A stretch of 64,000 bases of DNA from Rebecca billardiae RCC1528. Taxonomy: Eukaryota; Haptophyta. This document shows, piece after piece, positions 1 through 9,546 of this stretch. The stretch covers positions 2,728,001 to 2,792,000 of the forward strand of contig OZ251222.1 in the NCBI GenBank assembly GCA_965240325.2. The letters are read 5' to 3'. Numbering within the stretch: the stretch's first letter is position 1; every line of letters starts with the position of its first letter. The notes beneath the pieces are model-generated. The model did no database searches. It was not told the origin of the DNA and saw only the letters and a program-made list of their open reading frames with translations. A program made the position numbers and the translations under genes.

Positions 1-702
1 GTTGCGCCCGACCAGGTTGCGCACGCGCGTGAGGAACGTCCCCGACACGTCCACCATGTCCACCAGCTTGACGATCAGCGCCGCGCGGTCCGCCAGCCCT
101 TTGAGCTGGTCGCGCAGCTGCTGCGGCGTGATCACCGAGCGGCCGCCCGCGAGGTCGGTGCTGCCCTCGCGCACGACGGGGATGAACTCGCCCTGCGCGA
201 GCAGCCGGCATCGGCTGCAGAGCAGCTGGTCGAGCTGCCGGTGCACGCGCTTCTCCTCGAAGAGCGCCGCGTCGACGTAGCCGGGCACGTCGTCGTACTC
301 TGTCTGCAGCGACGCGCCGCACCCGTAGCACGACGGCAGCGCGGGCGCCTTGGGCGCGCGCTGGCGCTTGGGCCGCGGTGGCGAAGAAGGCCGCCCGCCT
401 GCTGCACGCGCAGGGCTGGTGCTGGACCCTCGGCGGGGGGCGCCCGATCGCGGCCCGCCGCCTCTGGGCGCGCCACCGCCAGCGCCCTCGCGCCGCGCCG
501 CGCCGCCGCTCTTCGCACCCGTGCGCCGCTTCTGCGACGGCGCCTGGCGGGGGCCGCCGCCAGGCTGGCGTGAGCCACCTGGCTGCGCCATGACGATCGA
601 GGACGCTCGCAGCGGCGCCACGCGCGGCTGCACGACCGCCGCTGTCACCACGGCTGCCGCCGTCATGTACGCCAGCGCGATCGACATGACGGTCGCCACC
701 AT
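1..702 (-). CDS. NOA1/YqeH-type circularly permuted GTPase, N-terminal part (cut by window edge)
   Basis: Reading the minus strand gives an open frame that leaves the window at position 1. Residues about 125-165 hold a zinc finger with two Cys pairs (CYGCG and CSRCR). It is followed by a stretch reading IVKLVDMVDVSGTFLTRVR and then LVGRN, which is the hallmark of the YqeH/NOA1/RIF1 family, where the G4-G5 motifs precede G1-G3. The NKxD motif should lie just outside the window. Family members assist assembly of the small ribosomal subunit in plastids, mitochondria or bacteria. The leader from the Met at 702 starts with a hydrophobic stretch (VMSIALAYMTAAAVV) followed by a basic, proline- and glycine-rich stretch, as expected for a two-part signal plus transit peptide of a complex plastid. 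The start is uncertain: Mets at 687, 666 and 591 are in frame and no stop lies just upstream. Confidence 0.75.
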   Translation of the reverse strand, partial: MVATVMSIALAYMTAAAVVTAAVVQPRVAPLRASSIVMAQPGGSRQPGGGPRQAPSQKRRTGAKSGGAARREGAGGGAPRGGGPRSGAPRRGSSTSPARAAGGRPSSPPRPKRQRAPKAPALPSCYGCGASLQTEYDDVPGYVDAALFEEKRVHRQLDQLLCSRCRLLAQGEFIPVVREGSTDLAGGRSVITPQQLRDQLKGLADRAALIVKLVDMVDVSGTFLTRVRNLVGRN

Positions 703-1217
703 GTCGTCGTCAGGACGCGGCGGGACGGTACCCGTAGGCTCCGTGGAAATCGTTGGTCGTTTTTCGGGCGGAGGGCGGGAACGAGCATCATGGCGCACCT
801 TGTTCGCACGTGTCGGTGAATGGCTGGGTGGCGGCGGTCACGCGGCGGCGGGTTAGCCGAGTCCGTCATCGGCTGGCGGCGGCGGGATTGACGACGACGA
901 GTCCAACGTGCTCGATCGTTCCGGGGAGCCCGAGGCGGAGAACACGTACGTGTCCGGCTACATGGATGCGGACGAGCATCATGATGATCCCGTCGCTCCG
1001 CCTTGCGGCTCGCATGACGAACATGCGGCGTCGAGGAGGCGAACATGGCGCGCGCTCAGGGCGATGCGCCAGATAGTGGCGAGCACATGTTCGTCGACGC
1101 TGCCGAGCCTGTGGTCGTTGCCGAGGACGCAGAGGAGGACGCCGATGGTGGCCTGACTCTGCCGGCTGCAGCACTCGCGGCCGAGCAGCACTCGCGGCCG
1201 AGCCGGCGCGCGTCCCT

Positions 1218-2217
1218 GTGTCGCGCGAGGGCGGGACGGTGAAGCCGGACGCGAAGCAGGAGTGTGTGTACTTCTCTCTCCGCGCGATCGGCACCACGGC
1301 GCGTGCGGGAGCGCCGGTGCAGCCAGGCATCGGCTGGTCGAGCTCCATATCGTCGCCAGCATCAACACACTTCCGGGGCCAGATGAAGATGCTGAGGCCG
1401 AGCTGGAGCCGATCAAGGTGGGTGCGTGGGCGGGCAAGTTCAACACGGCGGGAGTGTCCATCGCACCTGACCCGGAGTGGCATGCGCTCACGGCCGAGGC
1501 CGTGGCGACCAAGCCGGACTTCGCATCGGAGGTGGACGGTCTGCTGGATTGGATGAAGGAGATCATCACGGACACCGGGTTTGATGGCATTCTGTGTGCG
1601 CACGGCGGCGACTCGTACGACTTCCGCCTTCTCGCGCTCGAGCTGGCCGCCGCAGAGCGGCTGCTGCCAGCGAGGGTGCAGATGTGCGCTGACCCCGCGG
1701 CGATGGCCCGTCGCTTCAAGGAGGAGGACTGGCAGGAGTGGACCAAGGGCAAGCCGGTGATGAGCCCGAGATCCATGGTCACGTTCGAGACTCAGAGCCG
1801 CTGCGAGGCAGGCGGTGATGTGTCGGATTGGGCCGATGCAACGGCGCTTGTCATGCACGAGCCCGCAGTCGCTGCTGCCCTGCACAAGGGCAAGGTCGGT
1901 GCGCGCTGGCTTGACGAGCCGAGCCGAGCGCGCAGCCGACGGCGGCGGCCGCCGCCGCTGCGGCAGGGCAGCAGGTGGCAGCACAGCGAGCGCCCACCGG
2001 CGTGATGCTCTGGGCGCGGCGGAGCCTGGCAACCTCGGCGCAGCGCGGGCACGAGCCAGTGACAGGTGCCTGGGTCGAGCTCGACATGGGTGAGATGCAG
2101 GACGAGCTGCAGCGCGTCGGCGCTGCGAGTGGCGAGCCCGTGCAGCCAGCGGCTCTCCGCGCGCACGATCTGAGGCGGCAGGACAAGATTGCAGCGGTGA
2201 AGAAGAAGGGGGCGTGA
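1218..2217 (+). pseudogene. Broken DnaQ-like (DEDD) exonuclease frame
   Basis: The reading is split between frames. One frame gives ECVYFSLRAIGTTARAG, which lines up with the start of a DEDD exonuclease domain, but the first-motif acidic residues (DxE) are absent. After a frame change near 1325 a second frame (to 2005) carries LLDWMKEI and AHGGDSYDFRLLALEL, matching the second exonuclease motif, and DWADATALVMHEP, resembling the third motif. A third frame continues to 2217 (RRQDKIAAVKKKGA then stop). No clean GT-AG introns were found that join the frames. I infer a decayed 3'-5' exonuclease of the DnaQ/TREX type. An unusual spliced gene is possible but less likely, because the catalytic acids are missing too. 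Confidence 0.45.
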
Positions 2218-3139
2218 CAGCGCGAGGACGGGGCTGGCACGCGAGCGAGGCGGCCCCATGGCCGAGCCGCGAGCTGTGCGCGCACCTAGCCGGACACGGC
2301 TTCGTCACGCGCCGGGGCAAGCTCGTGGGCGTGGCGCTGGACGGAGTCGGCGCTCTCGGCATTGCGCTGCTCCGCTTCATACTCACGTTGCCCATTCTGT
2401 CGACGGTGGTGGCGGCGACGAACTGGTGGGCGACGCAGAAGGTGGTCGAGGTGCGGCGCGCGCGCGCGCGCGGCGTGCGACCACCGGCGAGGCGAGGCGT
2501 TGTTTTGACAACGCCACCTGTCTCCCGCGGCGCGATCGCGGCTGCGCGCGACTGCTGTCTCATCAGGAGAAGCAGGACGGCAAGACGGTCGTCCGCCCGG
2601 GTGATCGACGACCGCCGGTCGCATCATCATCAATATCAGTGCAACGCGTGTCAGTGCGCTGCATCAGAAGTAGTCACCGGCCGCTTCGTGCGCGTGGCAG
2701 CCGCCCGCCAATGCGGCATCGTCCGCTGCTCCGCCACCGCCACTGTTACACGCTGCGGTGAGTGACGGTCTGGTCGCCGACGCATTCATCATTTCATGAC
2801 AGTGAGCAGCAGCAGCACGCAAACAATATACGGACAAAACGCGTAAAAAGCCCCAAAATAAAACTGCTCCGACGGAATTCTCCCATGCTTGCTTTTTCAC
2901 CGGGAGCACCGCCCGGAAAAAAAAAAAGAATCGGTCCAAAACGATGGCGTCAATGTACCAGGCGCCCCCCCCCTCGACCCGCCCCTCGCGCGACGGCTCT
3001 CACTCGCCGCGATGGACGAGTCGAGCGACGCCCGGCTGGGGCTAGGCGGTCCGCTCGGGGGCACGATGTGCACCGCCGCGCATCTCGCCTCCGGCCCTCC
3101 GCAGCGTCCGCGGCGAGGCCGCAAAGTGCCTGGAACCAC
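2218..3139. other. Spacer with an unassigned open stretch
   Basis: A plus-strand frame from 2214 to about 2500 reads GFVTRRGKLVGVALDGVGAL and then a hydrophobic segment (LLRFILTLPILSTVV). It might belong to the same decayed unit as the exonuclease upstream. It resembles no family I recognise. The rest, including the A-rich run near 2928-2938, shows nothing I can support. Confidence 0.3.
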
Positions 3140-3433
3140 ATGGAACCACAGGGGGCGTACGGGTACGGACGGACTCAGGACAGGCGACCAACGCGACCTG
3201 GCACGATGGGGGACGTCTCGTTCACCGGGGGTGGAGTGGCCAAGGTCACCCTCTTCTCGCTGCTTGTGGGCGGTGTGGCCGGCTTTGGCGCGGGCTTCAA
3301 GACAGGAGAAGCGATCTACGCCGACGATAAAGAGAAGGAGAGATTCGCCAAGACGGTCAAGCTAGTAGCCGCGTCGGCAGGCGTGACGCTGTTGGCGATC
3401 GGCGTGGCCCGCATTGCCACAATGCAGCGGTGA
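3140..3433 (+). CDS. Small glycine-rich membrane protein of unknown function
   Basis: The frame gives 97 residues from the ATG at 3140, or 75 residues from the ATG at 3206. The part shared by both starts has two hydrophobic segments: TLFSLLVGGVAGFGAGF, which contains a glycine-zipper pattern, and VKLVAASAGVTLLAIGVARI. A charged loop with DDKEKERFAK lies between them. The size, two membrane spans and glycine zipper recall small inner-membrane organisers such as MIC10, but the characteristic MIC10 ends are not visible, so this is only a hint. The codons are GC-rich like those of neighbouring genes, and the frame ends with a clear stop. Confidence 0.5.
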   Translation: MEPQGAYGYGRTQDRRPTRPGTMGDVSFTGGGVAKVTLFSLLVGGVAGFGAGFKTGEAIYADDKEKERFAKTVKLVAASAGVTLLAIGVARIATMQR

Positions 3434-4128
3434 GATGATTTCGACGCGACGCGGCGATCGATGTGGACGCTCACGCAGAGGCATGCCCCCAGTCCCTAGT
3501 GGGCTGAGAGGGCATCTCTTCCACTTCGTCCACGCTGAGGAGTATTCGCATGCTGGTACGGAGTTTTGTCGTTCAATGAGCATGGCCATGGCCCAAGGAT
3601 GCATCGCATTGGCTGATTCCTGAACCTCAGTGTCGGTCCAGAGGCAGCGTTCCTGGCGTCATCTGCGAGGCTCTACGTCGTATTCATAGTATTGGTATTC
3701 GGCTATTCGCGGCCAGTAGCTAGCCTGGCGCCTGCTAGGGCGGGCTAGGGCGGCTGGGCACCGCCAGTACTCACCCGTCTCACGACGGCGGAGTTTACAG
3801 CGGGACGGCGGGTACGCTCCGCCTCCGGGCTGCGACGGCAACCCGCTGCCCGGCGGGACTTACCGGTTGGAACCCGGCCGGCCAGCGGGGCCGGTCAGTC
3901 CCGCGAGTAGTAGAATATACCGTCATCCGATCACCCTAATACAGTACTGTATGAGTACTCGGGGTCGGACGAGTCTCAGCGCGGGCGGGCACTCTCCGCG
4001 GTAAGTCCGCGGGGCAATGACTAATGAGTCTGTGTGATGCTGCACATGATTGATGATAGTGTCATGATCCGTGCCTCCGTGACCGTGACCGTGCGGGGGC
4101 CGGGCGTGCGCCGCGTGCGGCTGACACT

Positions 4129-4144
4129 GGGGGGGGGGGGGGGG
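4129..4144. repeat. Homopolymer run of 16 G
   Basis: Sixteen G in a row are seen directly. Such a run could form a G-quadruplex and is prone to length error in sequencing. Confidence 0.9.
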
Positions 4145-4399
4145 TAGCGCAGACTCCTCGGCAGGCGTAGCGGCATCGTGAGGAGTGATCGTCACCAGGC
4201 GCATCCTATTTAGTACTGCTATCTGCTGCGCTGGTACGTCTTGGCCCATGCCGTAACTCGCGGCGCCGGCGGCGCGGAACGCTTGGGCCTTGGCGAACGC
4301 ACGAAGCCTGCCCGTGATTGCTCAGACAATCGACAATCGTCGTTGACAGTCTATCTGTCGTGATACTGTGGTCTTTGTGCAGTGTTGGATGGCGTCGAT

Positions 4400-4462
4400 C
4401 ACGCCTGAACCAAGTGTGCACGTTATCTCGCATCAGCCTGCCTGAGCTGTGTGCGTCTCTTA
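4400..4462 (+). repeat. Dispersed repeat, composite copy
   Basis: Two short words found elsewhere in the window sit side by side here. Positions 4400-4425 match 60662-60687 at 25 of 26 bases. Positions 4437-4462 match 24899-24924 exactly over 26 bases. All copies lie in gene-free spacers, so this looks like a remnant family of a dispersed element rather than coding similarity. Confidence 0.7.
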
Positions 4463-4509
4463 GTAATAAGCTGTCGCGTAACTATACTAACTCTTATTTT
4501 AGTAGTAAA

Positions 4510-4527
4510 TAAACTCGGTAGCTACAC
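4510..4527 (+). repeat. 18-bp dispersed repeat, copy 1
   Basis: The 18 bases are identical to 9429-9446. This copy lies about 45 bp before the gene fragment at 4571, where the sequence changes abruptly from AT-rich to GC-rich. Confidence 0.7.
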
Positions 4528-4570
4528 GCGAGTGGCGCACGCCCGCGTGCGCCGCGCGCGCGCACCTGAG

Positions 4571-5158
4571 CGTGCTGCACGCTCTCGCGGCGCTCTCGCA
4601 GCCGCGGCTGCCCTGCTCCGTGCGCGCCGTGCCGGCCGCTGGCGCGCTGCACCTCGGGGACGGCGCGCACGCGCAGGAGCTGCAGGTGCGCACACCCGCC
4701 GCCGGCTGGCGCGCGCGCGATGAGGCGGGGGGAGGGCGCGGCCGGCGTGGGCACGCCCCGCTCACTCGCGCGCGCGCTTCCCGCCCGCGCGCGCGCGCGC
4801 GCAGGCGTTGACGGACGTGTGCGTGCAGGAGGTGCTCGCCCTCATCGCCACGAGCGCGGCCGCGCCCCTGAGCGCACAGCTCGCGCTCGGCCTGCTCGAC
4901 TCGCTGTGCGCGCACGCGCGGCCGGACGGCGCCGGCCTCGCGCTGGCGCGCAGGCTGCTGCCGATCGCGCGCGCACACGCCGGCCGCGCGCACGCGGAGC
5001 ACCTGCGGCGCACGCTGCTGGCGCACGCCGCACGCGCGGGGGGCGACGAGGACGCCGAGGGCGGGTCCGATGCTGCCGACGGGGCTGGCCTGGCAGCCGA
5101 TGGGGCCCCAGCATCGTCCTCGTGGCGGCTGGCATTGACTACATCAGCAGGAGCGTGA
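4571..5158 (+). pseudogene. Two-exon gene fragment, 5' side missing
   Basis: An exon at about 4571-4685 (VLHALAALSQPRL through GAHAQELQ) ends at a GTGCGC donor. It joins in phase 0 to an exon at 4805-5158 (ALTDVCVQEVLALI through LTTSAGA, stop). The intron 4686-4804 ends in CGCAG. The protein is alanine- and leucine-rich and looks helical, perhaps an armadillo-like or other alpha-solenoid piece, but I recognise no family. No start codon or upstream exon is visible: the sequence before 4550 is a repeat-bearing AT-rich spacer. I read it as the 3' end of a gene cut by rearrangement; a very short gene starting nearby cannot be excluded. Confidence 0.45.
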
Positions 5159-5916
5159 ATGATGACTGCTACCAGTACTCGACGATACTGATGTGCTGAC
5201 GATGTGAGTCTTCATCAGCAGTGAGTCTGCGAAGAGGATGATCACGCCTGCCGATGCCGGCTGGCGCAGCCCAGTGAATCGATAGCTAAGCCGCGGTGAC
5301 TTCGCTGACGGCTGAGTAGTCAAGACTTCGCTGACTACGTCACGACGTACGACTACGACTACGTATATCGTCACTACTAGCTATATATTATCAGCAGTCG
5401 TAGTCGTCTGCTGTACAGTATATCAGATCGTTCGGTCGCACTCTCCCGCCTGCTGCGCGGATGTCGTATCGGATATATGCGCGGACGACGCCCGATGATC
5501 ATGCGACGGTGACGATCGTCATCGTCAGCATATATATATATCGTCATCGACGCGATGAATTCGATGATGCTGAGCCATGCTCGGATGCTGCATGATGGCT
5601 ATGCGACTATCGCGCAGCATCCGCGCCGCGCCGCGATATGCGAGCACGGAGCAGTAGCTGAGCGCAGCCGTGACGGTCCGACGATCAGTGATAGTCGTAT
5701 ATATCCTGCCCGTTGCATACCACGTCGTTAATATATCATATATATATAGTAGATATATACTATATCTAATAGTAGTATCAGATATCAATATTATCATATC
5801 ATGACTGATGCGCGCATCATCATGCGCTGCTCATCAGTCGTCGCCGCGATCATCAGCAACAGTATCGCGCACTAGCAGTACTAGTAGACGCCACTAGCTA
5901 ATAGTAAGGCGCTGCA
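5159..5916. other. AT-richer spacer
   Basis: No coding frame is visible. The stretch is rich in short words such as TAGTAGTA, ATATAT and CGATGATC and has several small inverted repeats. It lies downstream of the SfsA gene. Confidence 0.5.
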
Positions 5917-7068
5917 TCACTCATCAGCGGGCTGCTGCTCGGGCCGCTCAGCATCCGGCCACTCGATGGGCAGCGGGCCGAGCGCGTACGCGCCGCCCGC
6001 GTCGTCGAAGCCGACCTGCTGCGCGAGCACGGCCACGCCCGCGTCGTGCGCGGCGCGCAGGTGCCTCGCGAACGACGGGCACGCCTGGTGGTTGGGCCGG
6101 AAGAGCTGCGCGTCAGAGCGGACCACCACGAACAGCAGCGCCGCGCGCATGCGCTCGCCGCCCGCGCACACCACCTCGCCGCGCGCGATCGCGGCGAGCT
6201 CGTCGACGTGCTTGATCGCGCGCGCCGAGACGACCCGCTCGCCATCCGGCCCCTTCTGCCCGCCGCGCCCCCACGGGAAGATCGCCGCGCGGCGGTACGG
6301 CCGCAGCGCCGAGTGGTAGCGCGCGGGCGGCGCGTCCGAGCGCGCGCGCGGCGCGTCGAGGGCGGGGTCGTGGTCGGTGTCCACGACCATCTTGACCTCG
6401 AGCACGGTGCTCGGCGCGCCCGGGCCGTGGTCGAGCACGTAGTCCGCGCGGCTGCCGGGCACCACGCCCACCTGCCTCCGCACGCTCGCCACGGGCCGCA
6501 GCTCGGGCACCAGCCCGAGCTCCAGCAGCGCGGCCGCCACCTGCTCGCCGATCGCCGGGTGCGCGCCCACCCAGCAGCCGCCGTGCGCGGCGTTCTCGGG
6601 CTCGGTGCAGCGCAGCAGCTGCGTGGTGAGCTCGCACTTGGGCGTGCCGAACTTGCCCGTCGCGTCGCGGGGCACGGGCCGCCCCTTCGCGTCCAGGATC
6701 GGCCGGACGAGCACCTCCGCGCCCGCGCAGCACTTGCCGCCCATGTCCATGCACGGCGCGTGCGCGATCGCGACGTCGCCGCCGGCGGCGAGGCGCACGT
6801 CCATCACGTACGGCGACTTGTTGCGCGCCGACGGGCGGCACACCACGGCCGCGCTCACGAGCGCGGCCTTGCCCAGCTTCGCCAGCTCGAGCAGGGGCGT
6901 GCGCTGCTTCTCGCCCACGGCGGCGGACGCTGTGGCCGCGGCCGGCTCGGGCGCGGCCGTGTCCGGCGAGGCGGGCTCGGCCGCGCGGCGGCGCTTGCTC
7001 GCGCCGAGCGCTTGGGTGGCGGCTGGGCGGGTGCGGGCGCCCGCCGCGCTGGCACGCGTGTTGCGCAT
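5917..7068 (-). CDS. sfsA: SfsA-family protein
   Basis: This is a single-exon frame of 383 residues. After a basic, alanine-rich N-terminal extension of about 50 residues it shows the SfsA pattern: an OB-like N-terminal part, GSRADYVLD, LEVKMVV, AIFPWG, an SARAIKHVDELAAIARG helix, RAALLFVVVRSDAQLFRP and HDAGVAVLA near the end. The D...ExK arrangement (RADYVLD, LEVK) fits the proposed nuclease-like core of the family. SfsA is mainly bacterial and its biochemical role is unclear; the name comes from stimulation of sugar fermentation genes in E. coli. In a eukaryote it may come from the plastid ancestor or from later transfer, and the extension may target it to an organelle. Both points are inferences. 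Confidence 0.85.
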   Translation of the reverse strand: MRNTRASAAGARTRPAATQALGASKRRRAAEPASPDTAAPEPAAATASAAVGEKQRTPLLELAKLGKAALVSAAVVCRPSARNKSPYVMDVRLAAGGDVAIAHAPCMDMGGKCCAGAEVLVRPILDAKGRPVPRDATGKFGTPKCELTTQLLRCTEPENAAHGGCWVGAHPAIGEQVAAALLELGLVPELRPVASVRRQVGVVPGSRADYVLDHGPGAPSTVLEVKMVVDTDHDPALDAPRARSDAPPARYHSALRPYRRAAIFPWGRGGQKGPDGERVVSARAIKHVDELAAIARGEVVCAGGERMRAALLFVVVRSDAQLFRPNHQACPSFARHLRAAHDAGVAVLAQQVGFDDAGGAYALGPLPIEWPDAERPEQQPADE

Positions 7069-7290
7069 GGCGGCCCTCGTTCCGCCGCGCGACGCCGAGC
7101 TTGCTGGTGCGGCTTACGCCCGCAGGCGACAAGACGGTTTGGCCCGAAGCTTCGCTGCTGGCTTTATTGATGACGTTTTCATGCGCGCCTGCCGACCGAT
7201 GCACGATCCACGATGAAAATTGAAAAAACAAAAAACACGCCCGGCGTAGACGGTGCGCACGCTCGCCGCTCCGATCCATCATCATCGTCA

Positions 7291-9132
7291 TCAGTAGCTA
7301 GCATCCGATTCAGCAACACCGTCATCACAGTATTCATCGTCGTCATCGCCAACGTGCGCGCACGGCACCGCGTACAGCGCGTGCGCCGCCACGGGCGCTG
7401 GGCGGCCCACGCGCGCGGCGCAGCCTGCCGCAGAGCAGCAGCCCGAGGCTGCCCGCGAGTGCTGCCCGGCAGAGGTTGACGCGATGCGGTCGTGCGACGG
7501 CGGCAGCTGCGGCGGCGGCGTCGAAGCGGGCTCGGCGCCGGCGATCGCACCCGGCGCGTACGCCATCGGCGTGTAGTAGTAGTCGCCACCGGGCATCAGC
7601 ATCTCCTCGTCGGCCAGCAGCCGCGCGCGCCGCCGCTCCATGCAGACGATGCCGAGCGCGCCGCGCACCGCGCCCACGCGCCGCGGCGCACGCCCCAACT
7701 CCACGCGCGCGCCAGCGGCGGTGCCGCGGATTCGCCACAGCGGGCGTGCGCGCCGTTGGATGGCGCGCGCGGCGCGCTCACGCCGCAGCCGCGCGTGCGC
7801 GACGGCAAACGCCACGTCCCGCCAGCCCGACTCCGCCTTCGAGGCGCGAGCGACGGCAGAGAGGGCTTGCACCCCAGCCGCAGGTGGTGGTGCGAGCAGC
7901 TGCGATGGCGGCGCGCGGCCAAACCAGAGCAGCCCAGCGCGCGCGGCGATCATCATCGCCGATTCGAGCAGCGCGTCGTCCTCGGGAAGAGTGGGCGCGT
8001 TCGAGGCGCAAACGCGCAGCGCCGTGCACGCGGCGCGCACGCCCGCGCCGTACGCCTTGCGCCGTGCTGCATCGGCTCCTGCGCCGTCAGCACGCTGCAT
8101 TGCTGCTTGCATGCTGCTGAGCGCGCGGCGCTGCTCGGCGGTCGCCTTGCACCGAATCGAATCGTGGTCGAGCGCGGCGTGCTGCGGCGCGCGCGACATC
8201 TCGGCAGTGTCTCGGGGCACCGCGTCGGATGTCGCATGACGCCGAGACAGGGTGCTGCGGCGGCTGGCCCGCGCACGCCGCCTGCGCACGCCGCCACCAA
8301 CGCGTCGCGCCGGATTCTCCTCGAACACGTGCCAGCCTGCTCCGCTTCGGCACGCACGCACGCGTGCGCGTGCCGCGGCGCGTTGCGCCCGCTCGTCGCG
8401 CGCGCGCCGGCGTGCGAGGCACGATTCCGTGGCCAGCGCCAGATCGCCCGCGCGCCAGTCCACCAGCGCGCGCCGCCGCTTGACGTCGTCATCACAGTGT
8501 GCCACGCGCAGCGCACCTTGCACGCGTGCGTGCACGGCATGCATGTGCGCGGGCACGCAGCGTGCGACGCGCTCCAGCACGGCAATCTGAGTGCCCGTCA
8601 CGTCGAAGCTGTCCACGCCCGGAAGGTCGAGCCCGCGCGTCGCGCGCCGGCATCGCTCGACGCGCTGAGGGCGAGGCGGAGCATTCGCCTCGCGCAGTGC
8701 TCGTCTGACACACCCATGTTCGTCGCGCATGTGTACAGGAATGCAGCGCATGACGCGTGTAAGCACGGCCATGTGCGTCGCCGACGCGTCGAGGGGGTCC
8801 GCCCCCGGCATGCTCAGCCCGAGCGTCTCGTGCAGCCCCCGGGGCCGAGGCATCGCGAGGCGCAGGACATCGCCTCGTGCGCGCTTAACATGGAGTCGTT
8901 CGTCGACCATCCACTCGGGGATGGAATCATAGACGCGACGCATCTCGGCGAGGGCAGCCCTGGGAGCAGGTTGAGGCCCTCCCATTGGGACCACCGCCAC
9001 AGCGCCGGCGGAGGCACCACGTCTCGTGCGTCGCCGTTCACGGCGGACACACTCACGAACTGCAGTCGAACCGGCTGCAGCTGAGACACTTTTCTCCGGC
9101 CGAGTCACGCGCGTGTTTCCTGCGCTCGTCAT
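7291..9132 (-). CDS. Unknown protein with three imperfect ~60-residue repeats
   Basis: The frame gives 613 residues from the Met at 9132. The frame is open further upstream, but that part is a 23-bp tandem repeat and cannot be trusted. Residues about 64-225 hold three copies of a module of about 62 residues. The clearest pair is ATHMAVLTRVMRCIPVHM and GTQIAVLERVARCVPAHM, each preceded by SMPGADPLDA or DLPGVDSFDV. Further on, ARAIQRRARPLWRIRG resembles an IQ motif. The C-terminal part is low in complexity (GDDDDEYCDD). I recognise no family. It is divergent from the MATE gene, with 414 bp between starts. The conserved module with fixed spacing argues for a real gene. Confidence 0.6.
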   Translation of the reverse strand: MTSAGNTRVTRPEKSVSAAAGSTAVRECVRRERRRTRRGASAGAVAVVPMGGPQPAPRAALAEMRRVYDSIPEWMVDERLHVKRARGDVLRLAMPRPRGLHETLGLSMPGADPLDASATHMAVLTRVMRCIPVHMRDEHGCVRRALREANAPPRPQRVERCRRATRGLDLPGVDSFDVTGTQIAVLERVARCVPAHMHAVHARVQGALRVAHCDDDVKRRRALVDWRAGDLALATESCLARRRARDERAQRAAARARVRACRSGAGWHVFEENPARRVGGGVRRRRARASRRSTLSRRHATSDAVPRDTAEMSRAPQHAALDHDSIRCKATAEQRRALSSMQAAMQRADGAGADAARRKAYGAGVRAACTALRVCASNAPTLPEDDALLESAMMIAARAGLLWFGRAPPSQLLAPPPAAGVQALSAVARASKAESGWRDVAFAVAHARLRRERAARAIQRRARPLWRIRGTAAGARVELGRAPRRVGAVRGALGIVCMERRRARLLADEEMLMPGGDYYYTPMAYAPGAIAGAEPASTPPPQLPPSHDRIASTSAGQHSRAASGCCSAAGCAARVGRPAPVAAHALYAVPCAHVGDDDDEYCDDGVAESDASY

Positions 9133-9213
9133 CGCGCGGTTATCGAAACGACTATAAGCCAAGACTATGACCGGACGCCCTACTATATGATGTGAGTACT
9201 CGTCATGAGACAC

Positions 9214-9320
9214 GTTTGTATGAAAGTAGGGGGAATGTTTGTATGAAAGTAGGGGGAATGTTTGTATGAAAGTAGGGGGAATGTTTGTATGAAAGTAGGG
9301 GGAATGTTTGTATGAAAGTA
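9214..9320 (+). repeat. Tandem repeat, 23-bp unit, four copies plus a partial
   Basis: Four perfect copies of a 23-bp unit (GTTTGTATGAAAGTAGGGGG plus AAT) occupy 9214-9305, followed by 15 bases of a fifth. The array sits between the divergent start codons at 9132 and 9547, so it may influence both promoters. Confidence 0.95.
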
Positions 9321-9428
9321 ACGGCTCTTCACATACGAAGATTGGACGCCTCGCGCGCGAACATTGCCGTATTTGCCAATACGGTAGAGGAGTCGGGGGG
9401 GGAGCATCAGGTAAAAGTGTGTTGTGCG

Positions 9429-9446
9429 TAAACTCGGTAGCTACAC
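9429..9446 (+). repeat. 18-bp dispersed repeat, copy 2
   Basis: Identical to 4510-4527. It lies about 100 bp upstream of the MATE start codon. Confidence 0.7.
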
Positions 9447-9546
9447 TACTAGTTGTAATTATTATGTGGCCGCCCGTTTGCCCGTTTGGTTGAACATTCA
9501 TCAGCATTTTCCCTCAACGAGACGGACCCGTTCGCGTCAGTCAGCC

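Larger units (their letters stand above)
3434..4570. other. Gene-free spacer with repeats
   Basis: No coding frame can be supported. The spacer is of mixed composition, with short GC-rich palindromic stretches near 3770-3900, a run of 16 G at 4129-4144, and a dispersed repeat at 4400-4527 described separately. Confidence 0.5.

Noticed and set aside
866-2563. 565-codon minus-strand open frame
   Set aside because: Low-complexity Arg/Ala/Ser sequence without motifs; the plus strand of the same region carries exonuclease motifs.
9214-9320. Possible CRISPR array
   Set aside because: The copies are contiguous with no spacers and the context is eukaryotic; it is a simple tandem repeat.
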